NCBI RefSeq assembly: GCF_000972385.1
Contig: NZ_JXTE01000044.1
Location: 11,229 to 75,228 of the forward strand
DNA length: 64,000 bases
Origin: Streptomyces sp. WM6386
Lineage (GTDB): Bacteria > Actinomycetota > Actinomycetes > Streptomycetales > Streptomycetaceae
Direction of reading: 5' to 3'
In this document: positions 35,345 to 44,100 of the stretch, one piece after another
How positions within the stretch are numbered: the stretch's first letter is position 1
Layout of the letters: each line of letters opens with the position of its first letter
Made by a program: the position numbers and the translations under genes
Notes under the pieces: model-generated
What the model saw: the letters and a program-made list of their open reading frames with translations, nothing else
Told to the model about the DNA's origin: nothing
Databases searched by the model: none

Positions 35345-36583
35345 TCACGGAGACGGCGGTGCCGAGTTCTTCGTGTCCTGGGGAGTCCCCGCGTCGTCCC
35401 CCGAGGTCGCCGCCCAGGTGCCCACCCCGGCCGCCGCCACGAGCACCACCGCGGCGACGCTCACCACGACCCTGCGCCGACGCGTCGCGGCCCGGTTGCG
35501 CGCGGAACCGGGCCGCGGCGCCCCGGCCGCCCGCGGCACCCGCGCCGTCCCCCGGGCGCCTCCCGCCAGCTCGTCCGGCGCCGGCACCCTCATCGACGTA
35601 TGTGTGTCCCGGTTGGAGTCGGCCGGCTTCGCCCCCGGCACCAACGGCACCGCACCACGCCGTACCGGCGCCGAGGACGCGGGCTGCTCCGACGGCGCCT
35701 CGTACGGCTCCTCCTCGTCGTCGTCCACGCCCGGCTCGTCCACGTCCAGCGGCGCCATCCCGACCAGCAACGGCAGCAGCTCCCGCAGCCGCGCCCCCAG
35801 CTCGGAGGCGCGCAGCCGGGAGGCCGGCGCCTTGGCGAGGCACTGCACGAGCAGCTGCCACAGTTCGTCGGGGATGCCGGGGAGCGGCGCCACGGTCTCG
35901 GTCACATGGCGGCGCAGGACCGCGCCCGGGTGTCCGCCGCCGAAGGGCGTGAAGCCCGCCAGCAGCTCGTACAGCACCGTCGCCAGCGCGTAGATGTCCA
36001 CGGCCGCGCGCGGCGGCAGCCCCTCCACGATCTCCGGCGCCAGATAGTCCGGCGTACCGATGATCTTCGTGGCGCGGGTGCGGCGCGGGGTGTCGATGAG
36101 CTTCGCGACCCCGAAGTCCGTCAGCAGCGCGCGGTGCGAGCCGCCGGGCCCCAGGGGGCCCTGCATGTCGAGGAGTACGTTCTCCGGCTTGACGTCCCGG
36201 TGCACGACGCCCGCCGCGTGGGCCGCCGCCAGCCCGTCCGCGATGTCCGCGACGATCGCCACCGCCGCCTCGGGTGCCATCCGCTTGTCCCGGTCGAGCC
36301 GGGTGCGCAGGTCGGTGCCGCGGACGAGGTCCATGACCAGCGCGAGGTCGTTGCCGTCCACCACCAGGTCGCGGACCGAGACGATGTTGGGGTGCTCCAG
36401 CCCGAGCAGTGCCGTGCGCTCCTGCACGAACCGCCCGACGAGCTCCTGGTCGGACGCGAGGTCCTCGCGCAGCAGCTTGACGGCGACGGGCCCCTCGGGC
36501 CCCTCACCCAGCCACACCGTGCCGGCACTGCCCCGCCCCAGGATCTGGTTGGCGGTGTACCGGCTGCCGATCTTCCGTGCCAA
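35345..36583 (-). CDS. pkaB: Membrane-anchored Ser/Thr protein kinase PkaB
   Basis: The 412-residue protein has a Hanks-type kinase domain (residues about 8-270): glycine loop LGRGSAGTVWLGEG, VAVKLL with the ATP lysine, catalytic HRDVKPENVLL and metal-binding DFGVAKL. An acidic linker follows (DVDEPGVDDDEEEPYEAP). A basic patch and one TM helix (VVVSVAAVVLVAAAGVGTWA) lie near the C-terminus with a short outer tail and no PASTA domains. The start is TTG at 36583 with AGGAG five bases upstream. Order prfB-pkaB-pkaA matches S. coelicolor. Confidence 0.93.
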   Translation of the reverse strand: MARKIGSRYTANQILGRGSAGTVWLGEGPEGPVAVKLLREDLASDQELVGRFVQERTALLGLEHPNIVSVRDLVVDGNDLALVMDLVRGTDLRTRLDRDKRMAPEAAVAIVADIADGLAAAHAAGVVHRDVKPENVLLDMQGPLGPGGSHRALLTDFGVAKLIDTPRRTRATKIIGTPDYLAPEIVEGLPPRAAVDIYALATVLYELLAGFTPFGGGHPGAVLRRHVTETVAPLPGIPDELWQLLVQCLAKAPASRLRASELGARLRELLPLLVGMAPLDVDEPGVDDDEEEPYEAPSEQPASSAPVRRGAVPLVPGAKPADSNRDTHTSMRVPAPDELAGGARGTARVPRAAGAPRPGSARNRAATRRRRVVVSVAAVVLVAAAGVGTWAATSGDDAGTPQDTKNSAPPSP

Positions 36584-36703
36584 GGCTGCTCCTACAGACG
36601 CGTGTTGTCGCTAAAACTACGCGTCCGACGAGCCAACCTTCACCGTGGAGGCGGAAATCACCCGCCAGGTGTCGACAAATCTCCAGAGTCGCCGCGAGCG
36701 CGG

Positions 36704-38368
36704 CTACTGCCCGGACGAGCCGCCGCCCAGGTCGCCGATCCACCCGGAGACCGTGCTGATCATGTCGCCGATCTGGTCCCAGTAGCTCTTGCCCGTGCCG
36801 ATCCAGTCCTGCAGCGGGCTCAGCTCCCAGATCAGCCAGCCCGCGACAAAGAGGATGACGATCGTGAACAGGCAGCCCTTGAGGCAGCCGAGACCCGGGA
36901 TCCGCATCGGGTTGGAGCTGCGCTGCCGCGGCTGGCGGGGCTCGCGCTGGGGCTGCTGCGGTTGCTGGGGCGGTGCGTATCGCTGCGGCTGCGGCTGGGG
37001 TTGCGGCGGCGCGTACCGCTGGGGCTGCTGTTGCTGCTGCGGATGACCGCCGTAGCCCTGCTGGGGCTGCTGGGGCTGCGGGCGCTGCTGACGCTGCGGC
37101 GGCTGTTGCGGCTGCTGCGGGCGGGCGACCTGCCGCTGCGGGCGGCGGCGCAGCGGGTCCTGGTTCGGGTCGAGGTACTGGACCTGCGTCTGCTCGTTGC
37201 GGTCGCGGGCCGCGCGCAGCTGGTTCTGCCAGGGGTGCGGGTCCTCGGGTCCGCCCTGTCCCTGCTGTCCCGGTTGCCCGGGCGGCACCGGCGGCAGGAC
37301 GGCCGTCGGGTCGGCCGCGCCGCGGTTCGGCAGTACGGCGGTGGGGTCGGCGGCGCCCATGTGCGGCAGGACGTTGGTCGCGGCGTTCGGGTCGTACGCG
37401 CCGGCGCCGTGCGGCAGCACCTGGGTGGGGTCGGCGGAGCCCGGTACGGCCGCGGGGGCCGGGTCGGGCGCGAGGAGAACCGCGACGTTCTCGGCGGCGG
37501 CGATCTGCGCGGAGTTCGCGTGCACGCCGACGCCCGCGGCGACGACCCGCAGGCCGTGCGCGAGGTTCTCGGCGCTGGGCCGGTCGTCCGGGTTCTTGCG
37601 CAGACAGCGCTCTATGACCGTCCACAGCGGCTCGGGAACCGTGGAGGGGCGGCGGGGTTCGGCGCTGAGGTGCTGGTGGAGGACTTCGAGGGCGGAGCCG
37701 CCGGAGAACGGCGGGCGGCCGGTGACCAGTTCGTACAGCAGGATGCCGGCGCCGTAGATGTCGACGGCGGAGGTCTGCGGGCGGCCCTCGGCGGACTCGG
37801 GGGCGACGTACGCGGGCGTGCCGACGAACTCGTGGGTGCGGGTCAGGCCCGGGGAGTCGGCGAGGCGTGCGATGCCGAAGTCGGTGAGCAGCGGGTGCAT
37901 CTGGCCGCCGTCCTGCCGGAGCAGGACGTTGGCGGGCTTCAGGTCGCGGTGGACGACGCCGTCGGCGTGGCTGGCGGCGAGCGCGTCGGCGATCTGCGCG
38001 GTGAGCAGGGCGGCGCCGACGGGGCTGAAGGGGCCGTTCTCACGGAGGTAGCGGTGCAGGTCGGGGCCTTCGACGAGGTCCATGACCAGGGCGAGCAGAT
38101 CGCCCTCGACGACCAGGTCCCGCACCCGCACGATGTTCGGGTGGGTGAGCCGGAGCAGGACGGAGCGCTCCCGCAGGAACCGCATCACGATGTCCGGGTC
38201 GCTCGCGAGCTCCTCCTTGAGGACCTTGATCGCGACCGTCTCGCCGGCCTGCCCCTGCACGGCGGCCTCGGCGCCCGCGGCCTCACGCTGGCGGGCTCGC
38301 CAGACGGTCCCCGTGGCACCGCGTCCCAGCGGCTCCTCGAGGAAGTACTTGCTGCCTACCGGCCGCAC
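36704..38368 (-). CDS. pkaA: Membrane-anchored Ser/Thr protein kinase PkaA
   Basis: The 554-residue protein starts at GTG 38368 (VRPVGSKYFLEEPLGRGATG), as in S. coelicolor PkaA. The kinase domain has VAIKVLKEEL, HRDLKPANVLL and DFGIARL, and spans about residues 8-280. A long linker follows with repeats of ADPTAVLP and then a Gln/Pro tract (QQPQQPPQRQQRPQ). A TM helix (CLFTIVILFVAGWLIWEL) lies near residue 505 with a short Gly/Ser tail outside. Phosphorylation of FHA proteins by such kinases is well known, and a gene for an FHA protein lies divergently upstream. Confidence 0.94.
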   Translation of the reverse strand: MRPVGSKYFLEEPLGRGATGTVWRARQREAAGAEAAVQGQAGETVAIKVLKEELASDPDIVMRFLRERSVLLRLTHPNIVRVRDLVVEGDLLALVMDLVEGPDLHRYLRENGPFSPVGAALLTAQIADALAASHADGVVHRDLKPANVLLRQDGGQMHPLLTDFGIARLADSPGLTRTHEFVGTPAYVAPESAEGRPQTSAVDIYGAGILLYELVTGRPPFSGGSALEVLHQHLSAEPRRPSTVPEPLWTVIERCLRKNPDDRPSAENLAHGLRVVAAGVGVHANSAQIAAAENVAVLLAPDPAPAAVPGSADPTQVLPHGAGAYDPNAATNVLPHMGAADPTAVLPNRGAADPTAVLPPVPPGQPGQQGQGGPEDPHPWQNQLRAARDRNEQTQVQYLDPNQDPLRRRPQRQVARPQQPQQPPQRQQRPQPQQPQQGYGGHPQQQQQPQRYAPPQPQPQPQRYAPPQQPQQPQREPRQPRQRSSNPMRIPGLGCLKGCLFTIVILFVAGWLIWELSPLQDWIGTGKSYWDQIGDMISTVSGWIGDLGGGSSGQ

Positions 38369-38698
38369 GTCATGCGCTCCCTGCTGCTTGCCTGTGTTCC
38401 GGTCCACTGTAGTGCCGTCTCCCTGAGCACTACGTAGGCGTTGCGAAGCCTGTTCGCAGGAAAGACGCCCGACTCGGTCTCCTGGTTGCCGGAGGTTGAC
38501 GTGACCGATCTCAAGTGATCGTCGACGATGCACTGGTCAGGCACTTTTAGGGGCAGAGCTGACCAATCAAGATCACTTATCCTCGGGAGCGGGGCGCGTT
38601 GTCAGTGGCAGGTGCGAGGATGCCTCCAGTACTGGCCGATGTGCTCGTGTGGGGTGGGGGACAGTTCCGCGCCCGGGCAGAAGGGACCGCTGACGGCG

Positions 38699-41600
38699 AT
38701 GCAGATCCGGCTGACCGTCGTAGACCCGCTGGGCCCGCCTGCCGAGGCCCACGTCCGCGCCGCGAGCTGCGACGTGCTGGTCACAGCACCCGCCGGTACG
38801 GCCCTGGCGGCGATAACGTCCGCACTGGCCTCGGCCGTCTCCGGCGACGGAGCGCCCGCCTCCGGCACCGGACAGCCCGTGCTGTACGCCGGTGCCGAGC
38901 GGCTCGACGCCCAGCGCTGCACCATCGGCGAGCCCCCGCTGACCGACGGCGCCGTGCTCTCCCTCGGCGCCCCCACCGACCCCCAGCCGCACCCCGAGGT
39001 GGACGACGCACCCACCCGCCTCGACGTGGTCGCCGGGCCGGACGCGGGCGGGGTCCATCTGCTGCACGGCGGCCGCATCGAGATCGGCCGCTCCGCCGAC
39101 GCCGACGTCCCGCTCGACGACCCGGACGTCTCCCGGCTGCACTGCGCGGTGACGGTCGCCGCCGACGGCGGCGTCTCGGTCGCCGACCTCGACTCCACCA
39201 ACGGCACGGTCCTCGACGGCATCCGGGTGGGCACCCGCCCGGTCCGCTTCGCACCGGGCGCGCTGCTGCGCGTCGGCGAGTCGGCCCTCCGGCTGGCTCC
39301 GCCCGGCGGCCCGGGCACGCGGCTGCGCACGGCGCCGGACGGCGAGGGGCACGTGCGCGTGGCGCCTCCGGCGGAGGCCGACGCCGGTTCGGGGGCGCCT
39401 TCCGGACCGACGCGGTATGCGTACGGCACCGCCGACTTGAGCACCGCACCAGGGCAGGGGGACGTGGAACAGCCTGTCGTGCCCGGCCAGGGGCAGGCAC
39501 CACGGATCGAGAGCAGAGGGGCGCGGGCGTACGAGGCGAAGGGCCCCGTGTCCCGCCGGCGGGTGTCCGGGGTCGCGGGGCTCTCCGCGGTGCCGGGTAC
39601 GCCGGGCGCGGGTGCCGGGGGCAGTGGGGAGACGCATGGCGGCCGGCTCGGCGCGGGCGTCTCCGACGGGGGTTTCGGCGGTCCGGCGACCGGGGGCGGC
39701 GCTGCCCCGTCCGGCCCCGTCCCGTCCGGCCCGGCCTCCGACGACAGGGCAGCCGCGAGCGGGCACCCCGGCCCGGGCGGCATTGCGGCCTCCGGCGGGC
39801 TTCCGCGCGGGTCGGCGACGCGCGGTGGCCCCGCCGACCCTCGCGGCATCGCCGCAACCGGCGGGACCTTCGGCTCCGGAGACACCCGCGCACCCGGCGG
39901 GACGTCCGGTTCCCGGTCCACCCCGGGTCACGGCGGATCGACCGACTCCACACCGGCCTCCGCGGCCACCGGCTCCGCCTCCGGCGACGAGCACACCCGC
40001 GCCGTGGACACCCCGGCAGGCAGCCGCCGCAAGGGCACACCCCTGCGTGGCACCGACGTACCGCAGGGCGTGCGCAAGCGCGGAGGCCTCGGCGCGTGGG
40101 CACGGAAGCTGGCCGGCGGACGCGGTGAGCAGAGCACGACGGCCGGGAGCGAGGCGTACGACGAGGAAGTGGCCGACACCCCGCCGGTCCCCTTCGCCGT
40201 CACCCCGCAGCAGCCGGACACCTGGCCGGACCCGGCGGCGCTGCTGCTGACCGCGCTGGGCCCCGGGCCGCGGCTCTGGGAGCGCGGGCCGGACCATCCG
40301 GAGGCGCTCACGGTGCGGCTGGGCACGGCGGACCGGGCGGCACCCGACGGCTCGGGGCTGCTGCCCGCGGTGCCGGTCACCGCCGATCTGCGCGAGGTGG
40401 GGGCGCTGGGGCTGGCGGGCCCGCGCGCGCGGCTGGCCGGGCTGGCCCGCGCGGTGGTGGCCCAACTCGCCGCGCTGCACTCCCCCGACACCCTCGAGAT
40501 AGTCCTGATCAGCGCCGACCGCTCCCGCCCGCTGGCCGAGCGCACCGCCGAGTGGTCCTGGCTGGGCTGGCTCCCGCATCTGCGCCCGGCCCACGGCCAG
40601 GACTGCCGCCTCCTCCTCGCCTACGACCGCGAACAGGCGACGGCCCGTACGGAGGAGCTCCTGCGCCGCCTGGACGAGACACCGCAGCCGGCGGGATCAA
40701 GGGGCCGACCGGGGCGTCCGGCTCAGGGGCCCGGCGGCAAGGGGCTCACGGAGCAGGACCGGGGGCGCAGCGCGACCCGCGGCGGCATCGAGAGCGACGG
40801 CCGAGGCGACACCCCGGCCGAGGCCCGCGGCGCGACCCGGCGGCCCTCCTGGGCGCGGGACGACGACAGGGCCGACAAGGAACCCGGCTTCGAAGGGCCG
40901 TACACCGTCCTCCTCGTGGACAGCGACCCCGGCGGCGCCGATGTGCGCGAGGCCGTGGCGCGGCTGGCGCTGGAGGGCCCGCGGGCCGGGATACATGTGG
41001 TGTGTCTCGCCGAGACGGCACCGGCCTCGCCCGCGTCGCCGGTGACGGAGACGTACGAGACGGCGTGCGCGGCGTCCCCGGCGTTCCGGGAGTGCGGCGC
41101 GGTCGCGTTGCTCAGTGGGGACGTGGCGACGGCGTTGCGGCTGATGCGGGTGGCGCGGGGCGGGGCTCCCGGCTCCGACGGCACCGTCGTACTCAGCTCC
41201 GACGACACGCTCGCACCCGGCCGGCCTTCCGGTCCCGTCGGCGAGGCCCCCGCAGGTCACCCCGCCCCCCAGGCCCACACGACCGGCCCCGTGGGCCACG
41301 GCACCGTCGCCGCCGTGGACGCCGTCTCCCCCGCCTGGGCGGAGCGGTTCGCGCGGGCGCTGGCACCGTTGCGCACGGACGGCGCCGGTGGTGAGCGGCA
41401 GGCGCGGGTGTCGGCGCCGTTGCCGCAGATGGCGCGGTTGCTGGACGAGTTGGGGCTGGCGCGGGCCACCCCGGCGTCGCTGATGACGCGCTGGGCGGAC
41501 GCTGCGGACGACACCGAGGCGCTCGGCGGACGGGCCTGGGCCGTGCTCGGCGCCGGCCCGCGCGGACCGGTCTGCGCGGACCTCGTGGCCGACGGCCCGC

Positions 41601-42550
41601 ATCTGATGGTCGAGGGCCCGGCGGGCAGCGGCCGTACGGAACTGCTGCGGGCGGTCGTCGCCTCGCTGGCCGCCGCCGAGCGGCCGGACCGGCTGAGCAT
41701 CGTCCTGATGGACGGCCGGGACAGCGTGGGCACGGGCGGCGGCCACGGCGAGGGCCTGCGGGTCTGTACGGACGTACCGCACGTCACGACCCACCTCACG
41801 GCCAACGACCCCGTGCGGATGCGGGAGTTCGCCCAGTCCCTGAGCGCCGAGCTGAAGCGGCGGGCCGAGCTGCTGGGCCGCTCCGACTTCGCCGAGTGGC
41901 ACACCGGACGGGAACTGTCGGGCCGTATGGTCGCCCAGCGTGGGTCCGCCGGCGGGGCCGGTGACCTCGACGCCCCGTCCAGCTCGACCATTCGTCTGCG
42001 CCCCGCCGCGGCCCGTCAACAGACCGAGTCGGCGCCGCCGTTGCCCCGCCTCGTGGTGGTCGTCGACGATCTGGACGCCCTGGTCTCCCCCGCGCTCGGC
42101 TCGCCGGGCCGGCCCTCCGCGGGCTCGGTGATGCGCGCGCTGGAGGCCGTGGCGAGGGAGGGCGACCGGCTCGGCGTCCACCTGGTGGCCGCGGCGGCCT
42201 CCGGCGGTCGTACGGCTGAGTCGGACGCGGCCAGAAGGGCGACCCTGCGGGTCACCCTGGACACCCCGGCACCCGGCCCGGACGAACCCGCGCCGGGGCG
42301 CGGCCGCCTGACCTCCGCGGACGGAAGAGTCACCCCCCTCCAGGGCGGGCGGGTCACCGGACGTATCCCCCGGACGGCCACGCTGCGCCCGACGGTGGTC
42401 CCCCTGGACTGGCACCGCATGGGCGACCCACCGACCCGCCGCCCGGTACGGGAACTGGGCAACGGGCCGACGGACCTGGCGCTGCTGGCGAGCGCGCTGG
42501 AGCGGGCGGCACGCGAGGTGGCGGCCACGGAGGTCCCGTCACTTCTCTAG
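38699..42550 (+). CDS. FHA-domain FtsK/SpoIIIE-like (EccC-related) ATPase
   Basis: The 1283-residue protein has four parts. A ubiquitin-like N-terminus (MQIRLTVVDPLGPP, 1-95) is followed by an FHA domain (about 107-200; GR130-131, SRLH 145-148, STNG 166-169). A long disordered Gly/Ser/Pro region (about 205-490) comes next, then an FtsK/EccC-like ATPase region. The last has Walker A GPAGSGRTELL near residue 973 and Walker B VVVVDDLDAL near 1121. Proteins of this kind resemble type VII secretion ATPases, but no WXG100 or eccB/D/E genes are nearby. FHA domains bind phosphothreonine, so PkaA and PkaB next door are likely partners. No TM helices are apparent. Confidence 0.88.
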   Translation: MQIRLTVVDPLGPPAEAHVRAASCDVLVTAPAGTALAAITSALASAVSGDGAPASGTGQPVLYAGAERLDAQRCTIGEPPLTDGAVLSLGAPTDPQPHPEVDDAPTRLDVVAGPDAGGVHLLHGGRIEIGRSADADVPLDDPDVSRLHCAVTVAADGGVSVADLDSTNGTVLDGIRVGTRPVRFAPGALLRVGESALRLAPPGGPGTRLRTAPDGEGHVRVAPPAEADAGSGAPSGPTRYAYGTADLSTAPGQGDVEQPVVPGQGQAPRIESRGARAYEAKGPVSRRRVSGVAGLSAVPGTPGAGAGGSGETHGGRLGAGVSDGGFGGPATGGGAAPSGPVPSGPASDDRAAASGHPGPGGIAASGGLPRGSATRGGPADPRGIAATGGTFGSGDTRAPGGTSGSRSTPGHGGSTDSTPASAATGSASGDEHTRAVDTPAGSRRKGTPLRGTDVPQGVRKRGGLGAWARKLAGGRGEQSTTAGSEAYDEEVADTPPVPFAVTPQQPDTWPDPAALLLTALGPGPRLWERGPDHPEALTVRLGTADRAAPDGSGLLPAVPVTADLREVGALGLAGPRARLAGLARAVVAQLAALHSPDTLEIVLISADRSRPLAERTAEWSWLGWLPHLRPAHGQDCRLLLAYDREQATARTEELLRRLDETPQPAGSRGRPGRPAQGPGGKGLTEQDRGRSATRGGIESDGRGDTPAEARGATRRPSWARDDDRADKEPGFEGPYTVLLVDSDPGGADVREAVARLALEGPRAGIHVVCLAETAPASPASPVTETYETACAASPAFRECGAVALLSGDVATALRLMRVARGGAPGSDGTVVLSSDDTLAPGRPSGPVGEAPAGHPAPQAHTTGPVGHGTVAAVDAVSPAWAERFARALAPLRTDGAGGERQARVSAPLPQMARLLDELGLARATPASLMTRWADAADDTEALGGRAWAVLGAGPRGPVCADLVADGPHLMVEGPAGSGRTELLRAVVASLAAAERPDRLSIVLMDGRDSVGTGGGHGEGLRVCTDVPHVTTHLTANDPVRMREFAQSLSAELKRRAELLGRSDFAEWHTGRELSGRMVAQRGSAGGAGDLDAPSSSTIRLRPAAARQQTESAPPLPRLVVVVDDLDALVSPALGSPGRPSAGSVMRALEAVAREGDRLGVHLVAAAASGGRTAESDAARRATLRVTLDTPAPGPDEPAPGRGRLTSADGRVTPLQGGRVTGRIPRTATLRPTVVPLDWHRMGDPPTRRPVRELGNGPTDLALLASALERAAREVAATEVPSLL

Positions 42551-42722
42551 TTCCGGCCTGGTTCCGGTCGGCGGACTCTGTCCAACGCCTGTGTCCCGTT
42601 ACGACGCGACAACGATCTCCCGCTTGACACCGCGCGCGGTCTTGCCGACCTCAGGCCCCCGGCGTAGACCAGAGCCACGGGACAGCGCTCGGCGTTCGAC
42701 GACGAACGAGAACGGGGCAGTG

Positions 42723-44096
42723 ATGCGCAGCACGAGCACACACCGGACACGAAGGGTCACCGCGACAGTCGCCGCCCTCCTCGCGGGAGCCCTGACGCTC
42801 ACCGCGTGCGGCGGCGACGACGACAACGGCAGCGACAACCCAACCAAGGGCACGGAGACCGGCGGCACCTCCGTCACGCTCCCCAAGCTCGACGGCCAGA
42901 CACTGGAGGTCGCCGCCGTCTGGACCGGAGCCGAACAGGAGAACTTCACCAAGGTCCTGAACGAGTTCACCAAACGCACCGGCGCCAAGATCAAGTTCGT
43001 ACCGACCGGCAACAACACCTCCACCTTCCTCGCCGCCAAGATCGAGGGCGGTCAGCCCCCGGACGTGGCGTTCCTGCCGCAGGTCGGCGTGCTGCACCAG
43101 TTCGCGGAGAAGAAGTGGCTCAAGCCCCTCGGCGCGGAAGCCAAGACCCAGCTGGACAAGAACTTCTCCCAGGGATGGCGTGACCTCGGGGCCGTCGACG
43201 GCCAGCAGTACGGCGTCTACGCGAAGGCCGCCAACAAGTCCCTGATCTGGTACAACACCGCGGCCTTCGAGGCGGCCGGGGTCACCGAGGCGCCCAAGAC
43301 GTGGAAGGAGTTCATCTCCACCGCGCAGACGCTGTCCGACGCCGGCTCCCCCGCCGTCTCCGTCGGCGGCGCGGACGGTTGGACGCTCACCGACTGGTTC
43401 GAGAACGTCTATCTGTCCCAGGCGGGGCCGGAGAAGTACGACCAGCTCGCCAAGCACGAGATCAAGTGGACGGACCCCTCCGTCAAGGACGCCCTCACCA
43501 CGCTCGCCGAGCTGTGGGGCAAGGACGAACTGCTCGCGGGCGGCCGCAAGGGCGCGCTGGACACGGAGTTCCCGAAGTCGGTCACCCAGGCCTTCACCGG
43601 TGACACCCCGGCCGCGATGGTCTTCGAGGGCGACTTCGTCACCGCGAACATCAACGCCGACACCAAGGCGAAGGTGGGCACGGACGCCAAGGTCTTCCCG
43701 TTCCCGGCGGTGGGCGCCGACTCCCCGGTGGTCAGCGGCGGCGACGTGGCCGTGGCGCTGAAGGACAGCAAGGGCGCCCAGGCGCTGCTGACCTTCCTCG
43801 CCTCGACGGACGCGGCCGAGGTCTGGGCGGCGCAGGGCGGCGTCCTCTCCCCGAACAAGGAGATGGACCAGAGCAAGTACAAGGACGACGTGACCCGGCA
43901 GATCGCCAAGGCGCTCATCGACGCGGGTGACGACTTCCGGTTCGACATGTCCGACCAGGCACCGGCGGCCTTCGGCGGCACCCAGGGCACCGGCGAGTGG
44001 AAGGACCTGCAGGACTTCCTCAGCAACCCGAGCGATGTCGCGGGCGCCCAGCGGAAGCTGGAGGCCGACGCCGCCAAGGCGTACGGGGCCGGCTGA
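42723..44096 (+). CDS. Sugar ABC transporter substrate-binding lipoprotein
   Basis: The 457-residue protein has a signal peptide with lipobox LTAC (Cys29). The mature part is a family 1 solute-binding fold (LEVAAVWTGAEQENFTKVLNEF; PDVAFLPQVGVLHQFAEKK). It is the first gene of an operon with two permeases. Start ATG 42723 is in the usual place before the basic N-terminus; GTG 42720 is adjacent and equally possible. The ligand is unknown and there is no glycosidase beside it to suggest one. No ATPase gene follows. Confidence 0.9.
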   Translation: MRSTSTHRTRRVTATVAALLAGALTLTACGGDDDNGSDNPTKGTETGGTSVTLPKLDGQTLEVAAVWTGAEQENFTKVLNEFTKRTGAKIKFVPTGNNTSTFLAAKIEGGQPPDVAFLPQVGVLHQFAEKKWLKPLGAEAKTQLDKNFSQGWRDLGAVDGQQYGVYAKAANKSLIWYNTAAFEAAGVTEAPKTWKEFISTAQTLSDAGSPAVSVGGADGWTLTDWFENVYLSQAGPEKYDQLAKHEIKWTDPSVKDALTTLAELWGKDELLAGGRKGALDTEFPKSVTQAFTGDTPAAMVFEGDFVTANINADTKAKVGTDAKVFPFPAVGADSPVVSGGDVAVALKDSKGAQALLTFLASTDAAEVWAAQGGVLSPNKEMDQSKYKDDVTRQIAKALIDAGDDFRFDMSDQAPAAFGGTQGTGEWKDLQDFLSNPSDVAGAQRKLEADAAKAYGAG

Positions 44097-44100
44097 CGCC

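Noticed and set aside
35600-38437. Rightward open frame of about 945 codons opposite pkaA and pkaB
   Set aside because: The kinases have all catalytic motifs; this frame has none and is biased in composition.
38573-40594. Leftward long frames opposite the FHA/FtsK gene
   Set aside because: The FHA and ATPase motifs are on the plus strand; the opposite frames show no domain.
38699-42550. Complete type VII secretion locus
   Set aside because: There is no eccB, eccD, eccE, mycosin or WXG100 gene around the EccC-like protein.
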